Assembly: GCA_907165275.2 (NCBI GenBank)
Contig: OU015665.1
Coordinates: forward strand, 1-64,000
DNA: 64,000 nt
Direction: 5' to 3'
Source of the DNA: Zygaena filipendulae
Lineage: Eukaryota > Arthropoda > Insecta > Lepidoptera > Zygaenidae
Position numbers and translations under genes: made by a program. This document shows, piece after piece, positions 35,101 through 45,224 of this stretch (positions are counted from its first letter, which is position 1; each line of letters begins with the position of its first letter). A model generated the notes under the pieces. It had not been told where the DNA came from. It did no database searches and was given only the letters and a program-made list of their open reading frames with translations.

Positions 35101-38100
35101 AATACTCATGATATTATAATGAACAGCCCTTCTGATTTCTACCTCCTAATTGGTGATTTTAATCTGAGCGGTATCTTATGGTCTCCATGTTCCGATGCCG
35201 ATAGTAATTTACTGATGCCATCTAATTAATTACTCTACTCCTGACGAAATTATGTTGATTGATTGGATCGGTTCCCTCGGCCTTCACCAGTTTAATGGCG
35301 TTAAGAACAAGCATGACAAGATACTCGATTTGGTTCTATCTAGTGACAGTGTTTCTGTTAATGATTGCAGTGCTGAAGCCCTGGTCCCCATCGATCAGCA
35401 TCATGGAGCTCTCTCAATGCAGTTAAACGATGCCAACTGTGCCCCTCTTATCTGCCCACCCTTTACACAATTTTTATTCCATCGCGGTGACTATGATTGC
35501 ATCAATGATGCGATTATACGAAATAACTGGAATGAAAGATTATTTTCCGGTACTCTGGATGATTCTGTTGACTACTTTTATAATTTTTGTTATGAATTGA
35601 GAGACAAATTTGTACCGTCTAAGCGCCTTAAAAAGAATAACTACCCAAAATGGTTTTCATCTGCTTTGATAAAAGCCATTAGGGAAAAGTATAAATACCA
35701 TCGTAAGTTTAAACTTTATGGCAACGGAGCCGATTATGAGTCGTTTAGGTTAGGTACTACGAGATCGTGTAAAAACTCTTGAGAAATCATGCTACGACAG
35801 TTATGTCGCATCGGTTGAGAGCTCAGTCCTCAGTAACCCGAAACATTTCTGGTCATTTGTCAAGTCTGTCGAGATCCAGCTCAATGCCTAGCCAGTTAAC
35901 TTACGGCAATGACTCTCTTAATGATGGCGATTCGATCTGTAACGGATTCTCACAATATTTCCATTCTACTTTCTTAATCGAATCTAATACCGGCAGCGGC
36001 TCACCACGACTCGATGACCGCGTTTGTACTTATAATTCTTCATCTGATATTTCTGCCATAGAGATCGAACTAGAGACTGTGTTTAAACTACTGCAAGGAC
36101 TCGACCCGTCTAAGCCTGCTGGACCTGACCGGTTGCCTGCCTGTTTCTTTATTAACTGTGCTAAAACCATTGCAGTGCCCATTGCCCTGCTGTTCCGGAG
36201 ATCCGTTTCCGAGGGTGTTGTGCCAAAGATCTGGAAACAAGCCTTTATCACTCCAGTCCACAAGAAGGGTTCTAAAACCGATATAACCAATTATAGACCT
36301 ATCTCAAAGCTATGCATTGTTTCCAAAGTCCTTGAGAGGATTATACACAACCAACTTTACGCTGCGCTGAGGAGCTCATTTAGTCCGTTCCAGCACGGCT
36401 TCTTGAGGGGACGTTCGACGGTCTCTAATCTTGTCGTACTCAATGATTATCAGAGATGTGACATTTTAAAAATAACAGTATTTGAAATGCAAAATACAAA
36501 ATACAAAATACCTATTTCCATTTTGTATTTAAATACTTTTTTTAGAAAAGCATTTTATATTTTATTTGAAATACCTTTTAGGACATATTTTGTATTTGCA
36601 AAATGCAAAATACTTTTTGCTAAGTTTTGTAAACATCGAAGAATAAATATCCTACAGTAAAGATGTTATTCTGGAAATATAATACCTGCTTGCCTAGTTC
36701 TGCGCCAGTAGAGAGGCTTTTTTCTTATGGTGGCATGATTATGAGACCACACAGGAGAAAGATGAGCGACAGTGTATTTGAGCAAATTATTTTATTAAAA
36801 TCTGTTAAATAAATTTAATTTAAGTAAGTTATCAAAGTAAATTTACCAGCCTGTTAGCTGGCTAAAATAAATAAACTTTTCAACAAAATAAAGATAATTT
36901 AAAACTAAAAGTATTTTATTTTAATAAAGCATTTTGTAAATACGTATTTTGCATTTAGTATTTTAAATATAAAATGAAAATAAAATGAAAAACTATTTTG
37001 TATTTTGTATTTGAAATAACAAAATACAAAAAGTATTTGCATTTTGCATTTAAATACATTTTATAACCTATTTTGCACATCTCTGATGATTATGTCACAC
37101 GTTCCATGGATTGTGGCGGTCAAACCGATGTTGTGTACACCGACTACAGCAAGGCTTTTGATCGCATTCGGCATGACCTGCTTCTGATCAAGCTTCGGGG
37201 GATTGGGATCTCAGGGGATCTTTTAAGATGGTTTTCGTCTTACATCGACAATCGCTCGCAGGCTGTGGTTGTTAATAATTACATTTCTGGGTGGGTTTCC
37301 ATCCCCAGCGGTGTCCCTCAGGGATCCTTGCTGGGGCCCTTATTGTTTACTATTTTTATTAATGATATTGACCACTGCCTGGGAGGCTCCTGGCTGCTGT
37401 ACTTTGCGGATGACATGAAAATATTCACTAACGTCCTATCTATCCATGACGCTGAAGCACTGCAGAGGGATTTGAAACAACTTGAAGCTTATTGTATTGT
37501 GTAGGGGCTGTTTGCTCCTGCATAGATTCAGTGACTTGTGGCTGTGGTCACTGGTTGATGCCCACGGGAAGGGTGGCCGAAAGTAAACGAGTACTTCTTG
37601 TTGTTGTCGCCGTGGAACACGCCTTTTATTTCTGAGTTGTGGCCTTTTATACACATTTTTGTTGGTGGCGGGGGCATGCACGAGTAGCGCGATCAGCTAA
37701 GTTTAATCTGGGCCAAATTAGTAGCGCGATCAGCTAAGTTTAATCTGGGCCAAAAATAGTGTCGAGCTAGCTCGTACAGTATTGAGAACTGTCTTGACCT
37801 TAATCCGTCCAAGTGTAGCATTATTACCTTCAGTCGTAAGCGTCACCCGAACCCGATCCACTATGATTACATGCTTAAAGACCAAGTGCTCGAGAGAGCG
37901 TCGTCAGTCCGTGATCTTGGTGTCCTCCATGACTCGAAGCTCTTGTTTGACTCGCATATCGATCATATTATCAGTAAAGCGAACAGGGCTTTGGGATTTC
38001 TCATGCGCAGTTCGATTGACTTTACACAAGCCAAGACACTTAAAATCTTATATTGCGCTTTGGTTAGAAGTCACCTGGATTATGCGTGTCAAGTTTGGAA

Positions 38101-41100
38101 TCCTAGATATGACACCTATATAATGCGAATTGAAAGAGTACAGAAGAAATTCATTCGTTACCTGTGCTACCGTACCAATGACCGATATGATTCATCGCAA
38201 TATCTCGACATCTGCAAAAAGCATCACCTGCTTCCATTGGCGAGTCGACGCGAGATTCTCGATCTCTCTTTTCTATTGAAGATATGCAACGGCACGATTG
38301 ACTGTTCTGAGCTCCTGTACCTTATTGCGCTTAGGACACCTGCCAGAAGCTGCAGATACAATCCGCCGCTGCACACTGAACTAGTCTCCACCAACTACAG
38401 GCAGAATTCCTTTATCTGGCGAGCGAGTGACAATTTCAATAAATTATTCAAGGATTATGATTTTGATCTATTTAACACTAGCTGTGAGTCGGCGAGGCGA
38501 GTATTACAAAATTCGTTTTATGAAAGCTAAAAATAATTAATAATCTGACTTTGATCCCACGGTGTATGATGCTGCTGCCTTTTGGGCACTTGATTTTTTT
38601 TTGTAATTCTACTACCTACTTGCGAAAATCTGTTATCGGCTATTTGTTGAACAGTTAAATTTTTATTATATTGTTGTAGCAGTTGATTTTCCGAATAAAA
38701 TAAAATAAAATAAAATATATGCACATGTCGGCGTGAGGGTAGTTTCGTTATCAATAACATGTCCCGCCGACGTATAGCGGTCGTAACTCGTCCGTTCCCC
38801 CGCTCCACTCCATTGCCCGACTCGTCTTTGTTAGAACTTGATATAAAACGCGGGTATGCGTAAGCCACGGTTCATTGTTACTTTGTGTTCGGTTCAGTGC
38901 AGTTATAGTGTCGTATCAATCTAATAGTGATTACGTGTGCTGTGTCATCTAGTTGTTTCCAGAGGTTTGCTTAAGTCGGGAGCGCGGGCAGTGGAGGTGA
39001 GCGTTCATGCATTGTAAAGGGGTCCCATTAAACCTACACCTGGGTCGTAAGTCCCAGGCACTGCTCCGTGTTCCCTACGGATATCTGGTATGCTGTATTA
39101 TCTATAACTATGTTGGTGCCATTGCTTATTATAGTTTCATATTCCTATCATTATTCCCTACACACACAAAAAAATTTATGCACAAAAAAATAAATACACG
39201 CACCTCCTTCAATATCCTTCAACAAATTATCCAAAGAATATGACTTTGATTTGTTTAACACTAGCTGTGAGTCGGCGAGGCGAGTATTAGAAAATTCGTT
39301 TTTTGTAACCAAAAAATAATACATGGTCGGACTTAGTTCCCACTGTGTAAATTGCTGCTGCCTATTGAGCAATTGATGTTTTTGTTTATTATTCCACTAC
39401 CCATGTGCGAAAATGTGTAATCGGCTTTTTTTTTTGACACTCAAATGTTCATTATATTTTTGTAGCTGTTGATTTTCCAAATAAAGTAAAATAAAATAAA
39501 ATATAGTGTCCAGCGATACTGTATCGGACTCTGGGTTTGAGGCCGGCTTAGGCGAGGTAACCTTACATTGAGGACATCTCCAGGAAGCACGTCTGTCCGA
39601 GCTCATCTTGCGAAGACTGGCCTCGGAGATGCTAGCGCAGGAAAAATCAAGGAACTTCCTACACAGTGAGCACTGAACTCCATCGTGGAATGAATCAAGA
39701 CAAGTGGCACACTTCTTCATTGTATAATTTGTATAGTACTTGTGTGAGTTGAACTTATGAGTTGACTAAGCGGAGAAAAGGTTGACTATCTCTGAAAACT
39801 TCGAATGACACGGCATGCGTGCTGCCCAGACAAGCGCTCGATACGAACTGAATATGAAGTATAGGGGGCGAGCGCACCTTGCACCTCGCGAGCCCCTTGA
39901 GCAGCAGTTCCCGGGCGTGCTGGCGCAGGTCGGGCGCGCCGGCCCGCGCCGCGGCCGCGCCCGCCAGCAGCGCCAGGTCGCGCAGCTCCGGCTCGCGCGC
40001 CTCGTCGGCCAGCGCCAGCGCGTCGCGTGCTAGCCGCTCGGGCGGCGCGGGCGCCAGCGCCAGCCCGGCCAGGTAGGCGGCGGCGCAGCGCGCGGGCGCG
40101 CCGTCCTCGCCGGGCGCGCGCAGCCGCAGCGCCAGCGGCGCGCCCGGCGCGCCCGCCGCGCCCAGCAGCCGGCACAGCGCCGGCGTGGGGCCCGCGCCGC
40201 GCTCCAGCAGCGGGCGCAGCGCGGCGGCGGGCTGAGCGCGCAGCACGCGCAGCAGGCGCAGCGCCGCGAGCGCCTGCGCCGCGCCGCCGCCGCCGCCCGC
40301 CTCGTCTCCCGCCAGCGCCTCGGGCCAGCGCTCCGCCGCGGCGCGCAGCCGCTCCGCGCCAACCTGAGCCGGCGTTCGATAACAGAACATCGCCCGCCCG
40401 ACGCCTCGCGCCTACGTAGCTCGTAGGCTGTAGGCGCAGGCGCGACGGGACGAGCTGGTCGCGAACGATCACGCCCGGGTATATAATGGGGTTCTCGATT
40501 ATGTTATTTTTAACTTTTTAATTTTGTGTTTTTGGAAGTCGGTTTTAATTTTTTGTTAAAATTTTATTTATTTCTCGCTTTTATGTAGGTCGGTTTGTAA
40601 TTTAACTAAGTAACAATAGCTTAATGTCAACTGCTTATCACCTTTTACAATATATGTATTGCTTTTCCCGAGGCAGGGACGTTAATTGTTGAGGAGTTCT
40701 CCTGGGACATCACCATCAGTTCCATTTCACTATATACTGTGATGTGGTCTTATTTATTTATTTATTTATTTAAATGGAGAAAAACAGATACAAATCATCA
40801 GATTTTTATCATCAGTTCCACTTCTTCAAATTTTGCTTTCCGAAAGCAAATTAACGATTTACTTTAAAAAATACCCAAATCGCTATAGGCGTGCCTATAA
40901 TTTTTAAGAGTTCTCTCGATTTCTCCAGGATCTCATCATCAGATCCCGACTTGGTGACAATGGGACCTAATTGTGAGTATACTAGTATATAATATAATTT
41001 TCGAAATCGGTAATACCGTCTTCGAGTAATCGGTGAACATACATAAAAAAAAACATACATACAATCGAATGCATAACCTCCTCCTTTTTGGAAGTCTGTT

Positions 41101-44100
41101 AAAAAAGAATCATCAAAATCGGTTCACGCAGACGAAAGTTATGAGGTAAGTGTAATGTATGTAGCGGTTATAGCCTAATGTTGGTGGTGTTAGTTACGTC
41201 TTAGTATCAACGACGATGAAATCATACTAGTTATACTGCCTTCGTCCCTAGCTACACTGCACCGAGTGCACCGCGCGGCGCGCGGTGTGCACGTCACTAG
41301 GACGCAGCGTGCGGGGCGCGGCGCGGGGCGCGGGGCGCGGGGGGCGAGCCCCGGGTCGCTCCGCTATCAGCCGGCGTGACCCCGCCCCGCCCCGCGCGCC
41401 CCCCCGCGCCCCGCGCGTACAGCACACAACTACACTCACAGCGCGGCGCGGCGATAACGCGCACGGTCAGTCTATAGTTCATTAGCATGATAACGCGGCC
41501 CGACAGCACGCCGCCCGCATACGCACAGCCACGTCGCGCCTCGTAGCCGTCGTGACATCATGTTCTATACCTATCGCCGCTCCGCAACTCCCGAATCCCG
41601 ATTAATATTACATTACCAGATGCTTACTTTCTAATGACGAGATAAACAAATTGAATGTCATCGTTTTATGTTTTTCCCATTAAGTACCTAAGTGTACTGA
41701 TTACAAAACGAATATGTCGGAGTCATTTAAATACTCTTATCTTACTTACATTTATGAGTTGTTACAATCGATTTAGAATTCTTTAGTATCAGTTAAAGAC
41801 ATTTTGCGTTATAACAGAACCGATACGTACTAGACCCCACTTCGTACTAAAGAAAATGGCCATAATAATGCTCATACCCATATAAATAAATCCTATATTG
41901 GGACCTACATTCCGACTGAACGTTTCATTTTGCGCATCGCCATGTTAACGGTATATCGAGCTCAAGGTTAAGTTGAGAATGAGAGTTTTAATCGTGCATA
42001 ACGTATATCGTATAAGTAATACATAATTATAGTATTCCTATCTAGTACAATATGTTGTAAAAATCCGATCTTAGAAACAATGTGTGCATATCGTGTTATT
42101 CACAGCTGGCACGCACCTGGTCGGGCGCGTCGGGCGCGTCGGGTGCGTCGGGCGCGGCGTGCAGCGGCAGCTGGTGCGGCGCGAGGCCGGGCGGCAGCGC
42201 GCCCAGCGCCGCGCGCAGCGAGTCGTGCTGCGCGTCCCCGCCCCCGCCCCCGCCCCCGCCCGCCTCGCGCCGCAGCTGCGTCCAGGCGCGCGCCTTGAGC
42301 CCGCCGCCCGCGCCGCGCAGCTCCACCAGCTCCTCGGCGTGCAGCGCGCGCACCCCGCCCCCGCCCCCGCCCTCGCCCGCGCCCGCGCCGCACGCGCCCA
42401 GCTCGTAGCGCAGCAGGCGGCGCGCGCGCAGCGCCTCGTCGTCCAGCGCCTCGCCGCCCCACGCGCAACGCCGCTGTACGCACACCCAAAACCCCTCACA
42501 CATCACTCTCCCGAAGGGGACTCTATCTATGCATCTGCATGGCCTGCGATTATATGAAATTATGTCCATAAACAAACGTAGAATTAAAGCAGTGGGTAAA
42601 ATTATAGCTCGGCCTTAAAATAGAAAAGAAATTTTTATCAAAAACGCCGAAAACTAAATAAAAATAGGTAAACTAAGGCTCGGACATTATCACACATCGC
42701 CACCTGTGCTCGAACTTCGCAAAACTTGTACTGTGGCCTCGAGCCCCATCCTACTGATACATAATACTTACATACTCTTGTACATACTTACGACATATAT
42801 TAAATACACCCAGAGTCGGGGTAAACATTAATGTTCGGATCCTGATTGAACCCGAACCCGCATCGCCAGGCATGGTCACCAATCTTCATCACCAGGCATG
42901 GCCACCAGTCAACTTAGCACTACACCGATGTTACATACAAACACTACAGGAGGAATATGGTTAACTCACAATTAAGATTTTAAAAATTGACTTAAAAATG
43001 ACTCACCTTAATTTTCCTTACAACATTTTCAGAGAGAGTTTCATAGGACACTTCACAGGTTCCCGATATGTCAGTCTCATTGTGCTCCTCTTCTGTCACC
43101 TGGACCTTAAAGTTAAGATGCAGCTGATAATTTCAACGATAAGAAATATAATGAACGCTGAGTTAATACACCAACCGGTGACTCAAATGTGTACCTGGAA
43201 CAGGCTGATGAGAGACCTCTTATAGTTGAGGATGTCGAGGGGCTCCCTGGGGTCCAAGTAGGCAGCTTCCACCACACCTTCGTTCAAGTGTGCATAGAAC
43301 TCGGTGCTGGGGAAGGAGTCCCACACTGACTTGTGTGGCACAAAGGGAGCATTAGCGTTCTTCCCTCGGAGGAGCAGCTGTGGGCCCTCCAGCTGTTGGG
43401 GCACATCACACCTTGTAGCGATCATCATTTCAATCATCCATAATCAAGTTTATTGAAATAGGTAATGGCCATAAGACATGTTTAATAAAAAAAAATTGTA
43501 AAAATTTACAAAGTTAAACATATTTTATTTTAGAAGGGTTTTTTTCTAGGCAATCTTTGTTAGCTATATTTTTAGGCACCTAGGTAATTTGGGTAAGGTA
43601 TACCATAAAATATCACCAAATTAAATGCAAGGTTAGAAATAAGTAAACCACCAGTGATCAAAAAGAGGACCATAAACTATCCATCCAAAACTATAACACT
43701 ATACATATAATTGGTTTCCACAGATAAGTAGTTTTATTATATTTATTATAATAATTTTTTATGATGTTTTGTTGAGGAGATTACATCACTCAAACTGCGA
43801 ACATGCAATACCATAGTTTTAAAGAAGTTGGAAGATTTATTTGTATGTGCCAAACCATAGATTTAGAATTTATTTGCTACATGCCAAACACAGGATCCAG
43901 TTGATCCACCACAGTTTGTCTCGCTAGTGAGATAACCTGGACAATGAGTTGTGTAGGCAGTAGGAGGCACGAGCAGCAGCAGACGGCTGACCTGCAGACG
44001 CAGCAGGTGCTGGGCCCCGTGGCTCCAGACGGGGCGCAGCGCCAGACGCGCGCTCAGCCGGTAGCCCAACTCCCCGGCGTGGCGCTCCGCCTCGTTCAGC

Positions 44101-44225
44101 AGCACCGTGCTCTCCACGCCGTAGGTGGCGCCGGCGCCCGCGCACACCGCCGCCCGCGCCGCTGGCTCCGCCGACGCCGCGCCCGCGCCCCACGCCAGCG
44201 CCAACATCACCGCCCGAAACAACAT
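28472..44225 (-). CDS. Microsomal triglyceride transfer protein large subunit (gene span, 7 exons)
   Basis: Seven exons join in phase 0 to 923 codons plus stop; human MTP has 894 residues. The protein loads triglyceride and phospholipid onto apolipoproteins (apolipophorin in insects) in the ER with protein disulfide isomerase. Visible: an N-terminal signal peptide ([19 protein letters not shown]), the N-terminal beta-barrel of the large lipid transfer protein family with [10 protein letters not shown], a helical domain with an ALGNL repeat motif, and a C-terminal lipid-cavity region with QGLEAL and SLWGRTA, which align with QGLEAL and SLWYRES of MTP. Size and these motifs exclude vitellogenin and apolipophorin. 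Exons 1 and 4-7 are extremely GC-rich and Ala/Arg/Gly-rich; exons 2 and 3 are not. Introns 4, 5 and 6 carry transposons. It is the gene nearest the telomere. Confidence 0.88.
29380..32283 (-). pseudogene. LINE ORF2 (endonuclease-reverse transcriptase) with one nonsense codon
   Basis: About 967 codons from ATG at 32281-32283. The first 89 codons hold the endonuclease N-terminus ([30 protein letters not shown]). An in-frame TGA at 32014-32016 interrupts it; the same frame then continues through the rest of the endonuclease ([17 protein letters not shown]), the reverse transcriptase ([34 protein letters not shown]) and the C-terminal domain to 29380. I see no other break, so it was probably inactivated recently by a point mutation. 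No RNase H domain is seen. Confidence 0.85.
32830..33786 (-). CDS. LINE ORF1: PHD-like finger, coiled coil, RNA-binding domain
   Basis: 318 residues from ATG at 33784-33786 (MYKCSEC). The N-terminus has Cys-pair spacing of a PHD-type zinc finger (CSEC, CCVC, WRCPKC). A heptad-rich coiled coil (about residues 85-155) and a basic RRM-like C-terminal half follow. This is typical ORF1 layout in CR1-like LINEs, where it binds RNA and DNA as a chaperone. The frame is intact. A related ORF1 start occurs at 39508-39720. Confidence 0.8.
   Translation of the reverse strand: MYKCSECGNKFTEGVKCCVCLNSFDFACAGITESNYRKLGKNRSSWRCPKCKIRAPSPQVEPKSVSSPINLSPVSRASNPVHDELFKITSRLAVLDILSEDLKSIRADIALLKNSVELANESIKSFTERVDVLERRVDKIEVQATEIPNLQSIVARLQQNIHEQEQWLRANNVEIKGVPIKKNENLFNVVRGISEALDYPIKKEDINLITRVQTRRKDTDKPIIVSFTNRYLKEDLLAAVRKYRDLRLSNIGYDGDSRIYVNDHLTVYYKNLLLKAKNLKKESDFQFIWVKNSKILARKSPTSNIFSINSEADLLKIH
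33962..34651 (-). CDS. Mtp exon 6: end of helical domain and lipid-cavity entry
   Basis: 690 bases (230 codons), phase 0 at both ends. The acceptor is GGCAG|GAGGAG and the donor GCG|GTGAGG. It begins [18 protein letters not shown], matching the helical-repeat motif of MTP, and ends GESLPLLA, which reads on into exon 7. Confidence 0.88.
34742..34800 (-). mobile_element. LINE 3' tail fragment
   Basis: On the minus strand this reads TTTTTGTAGCAGTAGATTTTCC followed by AAATAAAGT and an A-run, the same tail as at 38676-38718 and 39465-39507. It lies against the plus-oriented LINE that follows. Confidence 0.65.
36451..37085. mobile_element. hAT-superfamily DNA transposon remnant nested in the LINE
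   Basis: 635 bp with 10-bp terminal inverted repeats CAGAGATGTG / CACATCTCTG and an exact 8-bp target duplication ATGATTAT (36443-36450 and 37086-37093). The LINE frame resumes precisely after the second copy. The ends are AT-rich and full of AAATGCAAAATAC-type sub-terminal repeats. The middle keeps the end of a hAT transposase. It is an internally deleted copy. Confidence 0.93.
36663..36812 (+). pseudogene. hAT transposase C-terminal dimerisation segment (remnant)
   Basis: 49 codons ending in TAA at 36810-36812. It contains [15 protein letters not shown] and [17 protein letters not shown], the hallmark C-terminal hAT dimerisation motif ([10 protein letters not shown]). The frame is open only from about 36633; the catalytic part is missing. 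Confidence 0.88.
37500..37778 (-). mobile_element. Solo LTR of an LTR retrotransposon nested in the LINE
   Basis: 279 bp starting TGTA and ending TACA, flanked by a 6-bp duplication GTATTG (37494-37499 and 37779-37784). Removing it restores the LINE frame. On the minus strand a TATAAAAGG box is followed about 20 bases later by AATAAA, so the LTR points minus. Two 37-bp tandem repeats (37683-37756, GATCAGCTAAGTTTAATCTG) lie in its upstream (U3-like) part. No internal region remains, as expected after LTR-LTR recombination. Confidence 0.82.
38726..39162 (+). mobile_element. Possible second solo LTR
   Basis: A 437-bp segment starting TGTCGG and ending CTACA, flanked by CACA on both sides (38722-38725 and 39163-39166). 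It contains a TATA-like GATATAAAACGCGGG and, about 45 bases later, an arthropod initiator-like TCAGTGCAGT. The flanking CACA is short and lies in a CA-rich stretch, so this is tentative. Confidence 0.4.
39205..39507 (+). mobile_element. Severely 5'-truncated CR1-like LINE copy
   Basis: Matches the last part of ORF2 and the 3' end of the LINE at 34.8-38.7 kb ([16 protein letters not shown], then TGTAGCTGTTGATTTTCC and AAATAAAGTAAAATAAAATA). It is 302 bp long. Confidence 0.8.
39508..39780 (-). mobile_element. 5' fragment of a CR1-like LINE (ORF1 start), minus strand
   Basis: About 71 codons from ATG at 39718-39720: [14 protein letters not shown] and SWRCPQC form the same PHD-like finger as the ORF1 at 32830-33786. 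It is cut off by the tail of the plus-strand LINE fragment at 39507. With the minus-strand tail at 34742-34800, it may be the other end of one minus-strand LINE into which the plus-strand copies inserted. Confidence 0.7.
39878..40363 (-). CDS. Mtp exon 5: alpha-helical domain
   Basis: 486 bases (162 codons), phase 0 at both ends. The acceptor is GCTCAG|GTTGGC and the donor AAG|GTGCGC. It encodes amphipathic helices ([17 protein letters not shown] ... [16 protein letters not shown]), the helical domain of large lipid transfer proteins. Ala-, Arg- and Gly-rich. Confidence 0.85.
40490..41110 (+). repeat. GGAAGTCGGTT repeat family, copy 1 (Mtp intron 4)
   Basis: Bounded on both sides by TTTTTGGAAGTCGGTT/GTCTGTT. 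It shares long stretches with 53100-54018, such as GCAGGGACGTTAATTGTTGAGG and TTGCTTTCCGAAAGCAAA. It has no intact coding region. The family recurs at 52744-54018 and 62250-62610. Transposon class not recognised. Confidence 0.7.
41260..41545. other. GC-rich, CpG-dense island in Mtp intron 4
   Basis: A CG-rich block with GGGGCGCGG-type runs inside an AT-rich intron. It contains no Mtp coding sequence. It could be a regulatory island or biased-conversion patch; nothing more can be supported. Confidence 0.4.
41546..42116. other. Remainder of Mtp intron 4
   Basis: AT-rich intron sequence; I recognise no gene or repeat. It ends at the donor GTGCGT of exon 4. Confidence 0.5.
42117..42473 (-). CDS. 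Mtp exon 4: N-terminal beta domain, second half
   Basis: 357 bases (119 codons), phase 0. The acceptor is GTACAG|CGGCGT and the donor CAG|GTGCGT. It starts [12 protein letters not shown], directly continuing the RKIK end of exon 3, and keeps a Cys at the expected place. It has Gly-rich and [10 protein letters not shown] low-complexity runs. Confidence 0.82.
43007..43099 (-). CDS. Mtp exon 3: small exon with the [10 protein letters not shown] motif
   Basis: 31 codons. The acceptor is GTCCAG|GTGACA and the donor AAG|GTGAGT, phase 0 at both ends. It encodes [18 protein letters not shown], which aligns with the VDISGNCKVTY segment of MTP. Base composition is ordinary, unlike the GC-rich neighbours. 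Confidence 0.88.
43195..43392 (-). CDS. Mtp exon 2: N-terminal beta domain, first half
   Basis: 66 codons. I chose the acceptor CCAACAG|CTGGAG because it keeps phase 0 and gives [16 protein letters not shown]; the upstream ACAAG|GTGTG would break the frame. The donor is CAG|GTACAC. It ends [14 protein letters not shown], the typical (N)LKRGLASLFQ motif of this family. Confidence 0.82.
43992..44225 (-). CDS. Mtp exon 1: start codon and signal peptide
   Basis: 78 codons from ATG at 44223-44225. An 18-residue hydrophobic signal peptide is followed by [16 protein letters not shown] and [12 protein letters not shown], matching the YSTEVLLD...GYRISS start of MTP. The donor is CAG|GTCAGC, slightly non-consensus. 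Upstream in-frame codons lack ATG. Confidence 0.82.
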
Positions 44226-45224
44226 TGCAGTTCGAGATGGATCATTCAAACTACTTAGAGATGGTTCGACAGTCCCGCCTAGAGCAAAGTTTTGACAAGT
44301 TTTGAATTTGAAATTATGCTTCTGACAGAACTTTTTAAGTTTCTTCGAGACAGTGTTGCAAACTCGAAGTTTGCCAGTGCCATTTCAAAAGTTAGTAGGT
44401 AGTTTCCTAAATTCTTACCAATTCTACTACTTAATATACCTTTTTTTTAAAACGAAGTACGGATGGGAATAAAAATTCATTTTTCGTCACAGTGGATACG
44501 GCTGCTCTGCGGAAAAACAAAGCAACTGTCATTTTTTTCAAAATGAGTTTGCTTTTTTGTTGTAATTTTGCCTCTTTTCACGCTTCAGACATAATGGACC
44601 TCGTTCTAATCAAGTGTTCCCGACACTCACGTAGTGTTTTAAGTTTTCTAAGGACTAACCATTTCGGAAAATCTTTGTTTAGTAACATGTTACAAGGTTA
44701 ATGCTACAATAAAAAAATATCAAAAGTTTTTGAACAAAAAAATTAAATCTAAAAATTTCTGGAATGTTTTAGATAATTCTAAAATTAGTGAAACTTTTTA
44801 TCGATCTGGAATATTCTATAAAGTTCTAAAAATATCTGGAATGATTTAGAAAATTCTGAAATGAGTGCAAACTATTCTAATCGATTTAGAATGATCGAGA
44901 AAGATCGATAAAATTTCTGGAATGATTTATAAAGTTCTAAAATACCTATGTAAAACTGTTATTATCAATCTGGAAGCATAGATTTTTATCAATCGAATCA
45001 ATGATCGCCAATTTTATTAGACCATTTATTCTTATTCTTTCTTGCCGTAGGCGCCTTTGCACTTTTTCAGATTTAAATGTTAGTAACTATGTTAGTTTTA
45101 TGATGTTTTATGAAATTATGAAGAAAAATCGATTTACAAAATAGTTATGTATAATGCGACCAAACTTCGTATACCTAATTGCAGATAGGAACCGTATAAT
45201 CGCGATTTATTTGCTGGCAGCCCT
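44226..45224. other. Region upstream of Mtp
   Basis: AT-rich. From about 44730 to 44950 there is an imperfect repeat of TCTGGAATGATTTAGAAAATTC-like phrases of variable spacing. The Mtp promoter must lie here or just inside, but I cannot point to a TATA box or start site. No gene seen. Confidence 0.4.

Larger units (their letters stand above)
34848..38530 (+). pseudogene. LINE ORF2 (endonuclease-reverse transcriptase), frameshifted and interrupted
   Basis: Endonuclease part: [22 protein letters not shown] frameshift follows, then DKILDLVLS, then another frameshift. The reverse transcriptase carries TNYRPISKL and [13 protein letters not shown] up to the hAT insertion at 36451. It resumes at 37086 with [20 protein letters not shown] and YFADDMKIF, is split again by the solo LTR at 37500, and ends at 38530 with the C-terminal region ([19 protein letters not shown]). 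It is non-functional in its present state. Confidence 0.85.
34800..38718 (+). mobile_element. CR1-like LINE in Mtp intron 5, 5'-truncated, broken by a hAT element and a solo LTR
   Basis: Antisense to Mtp. It begins inside the endonuclease domain (near 34848) and ends in GTTGATTTTCCGAATAAAATA repeats near 38718. ORF2 pieces lie at 34848-35229, 35252-35760, 35770-36450, 37086-37493 and 37785-38530. Two frameshifts (near 35225 and 35765) and two insertions split it. Related to the LINE at 29.2-33.9 kb but a different family with a different 3' tail. Confidence 0.83.

Noticed and set aside
43183..43437. Mtp exon 2 starting at the ACAAG acceptor
   Set aside because: It would add one base and break the frame with exon 1; the CCAACAG acceptor keeps phase 0.
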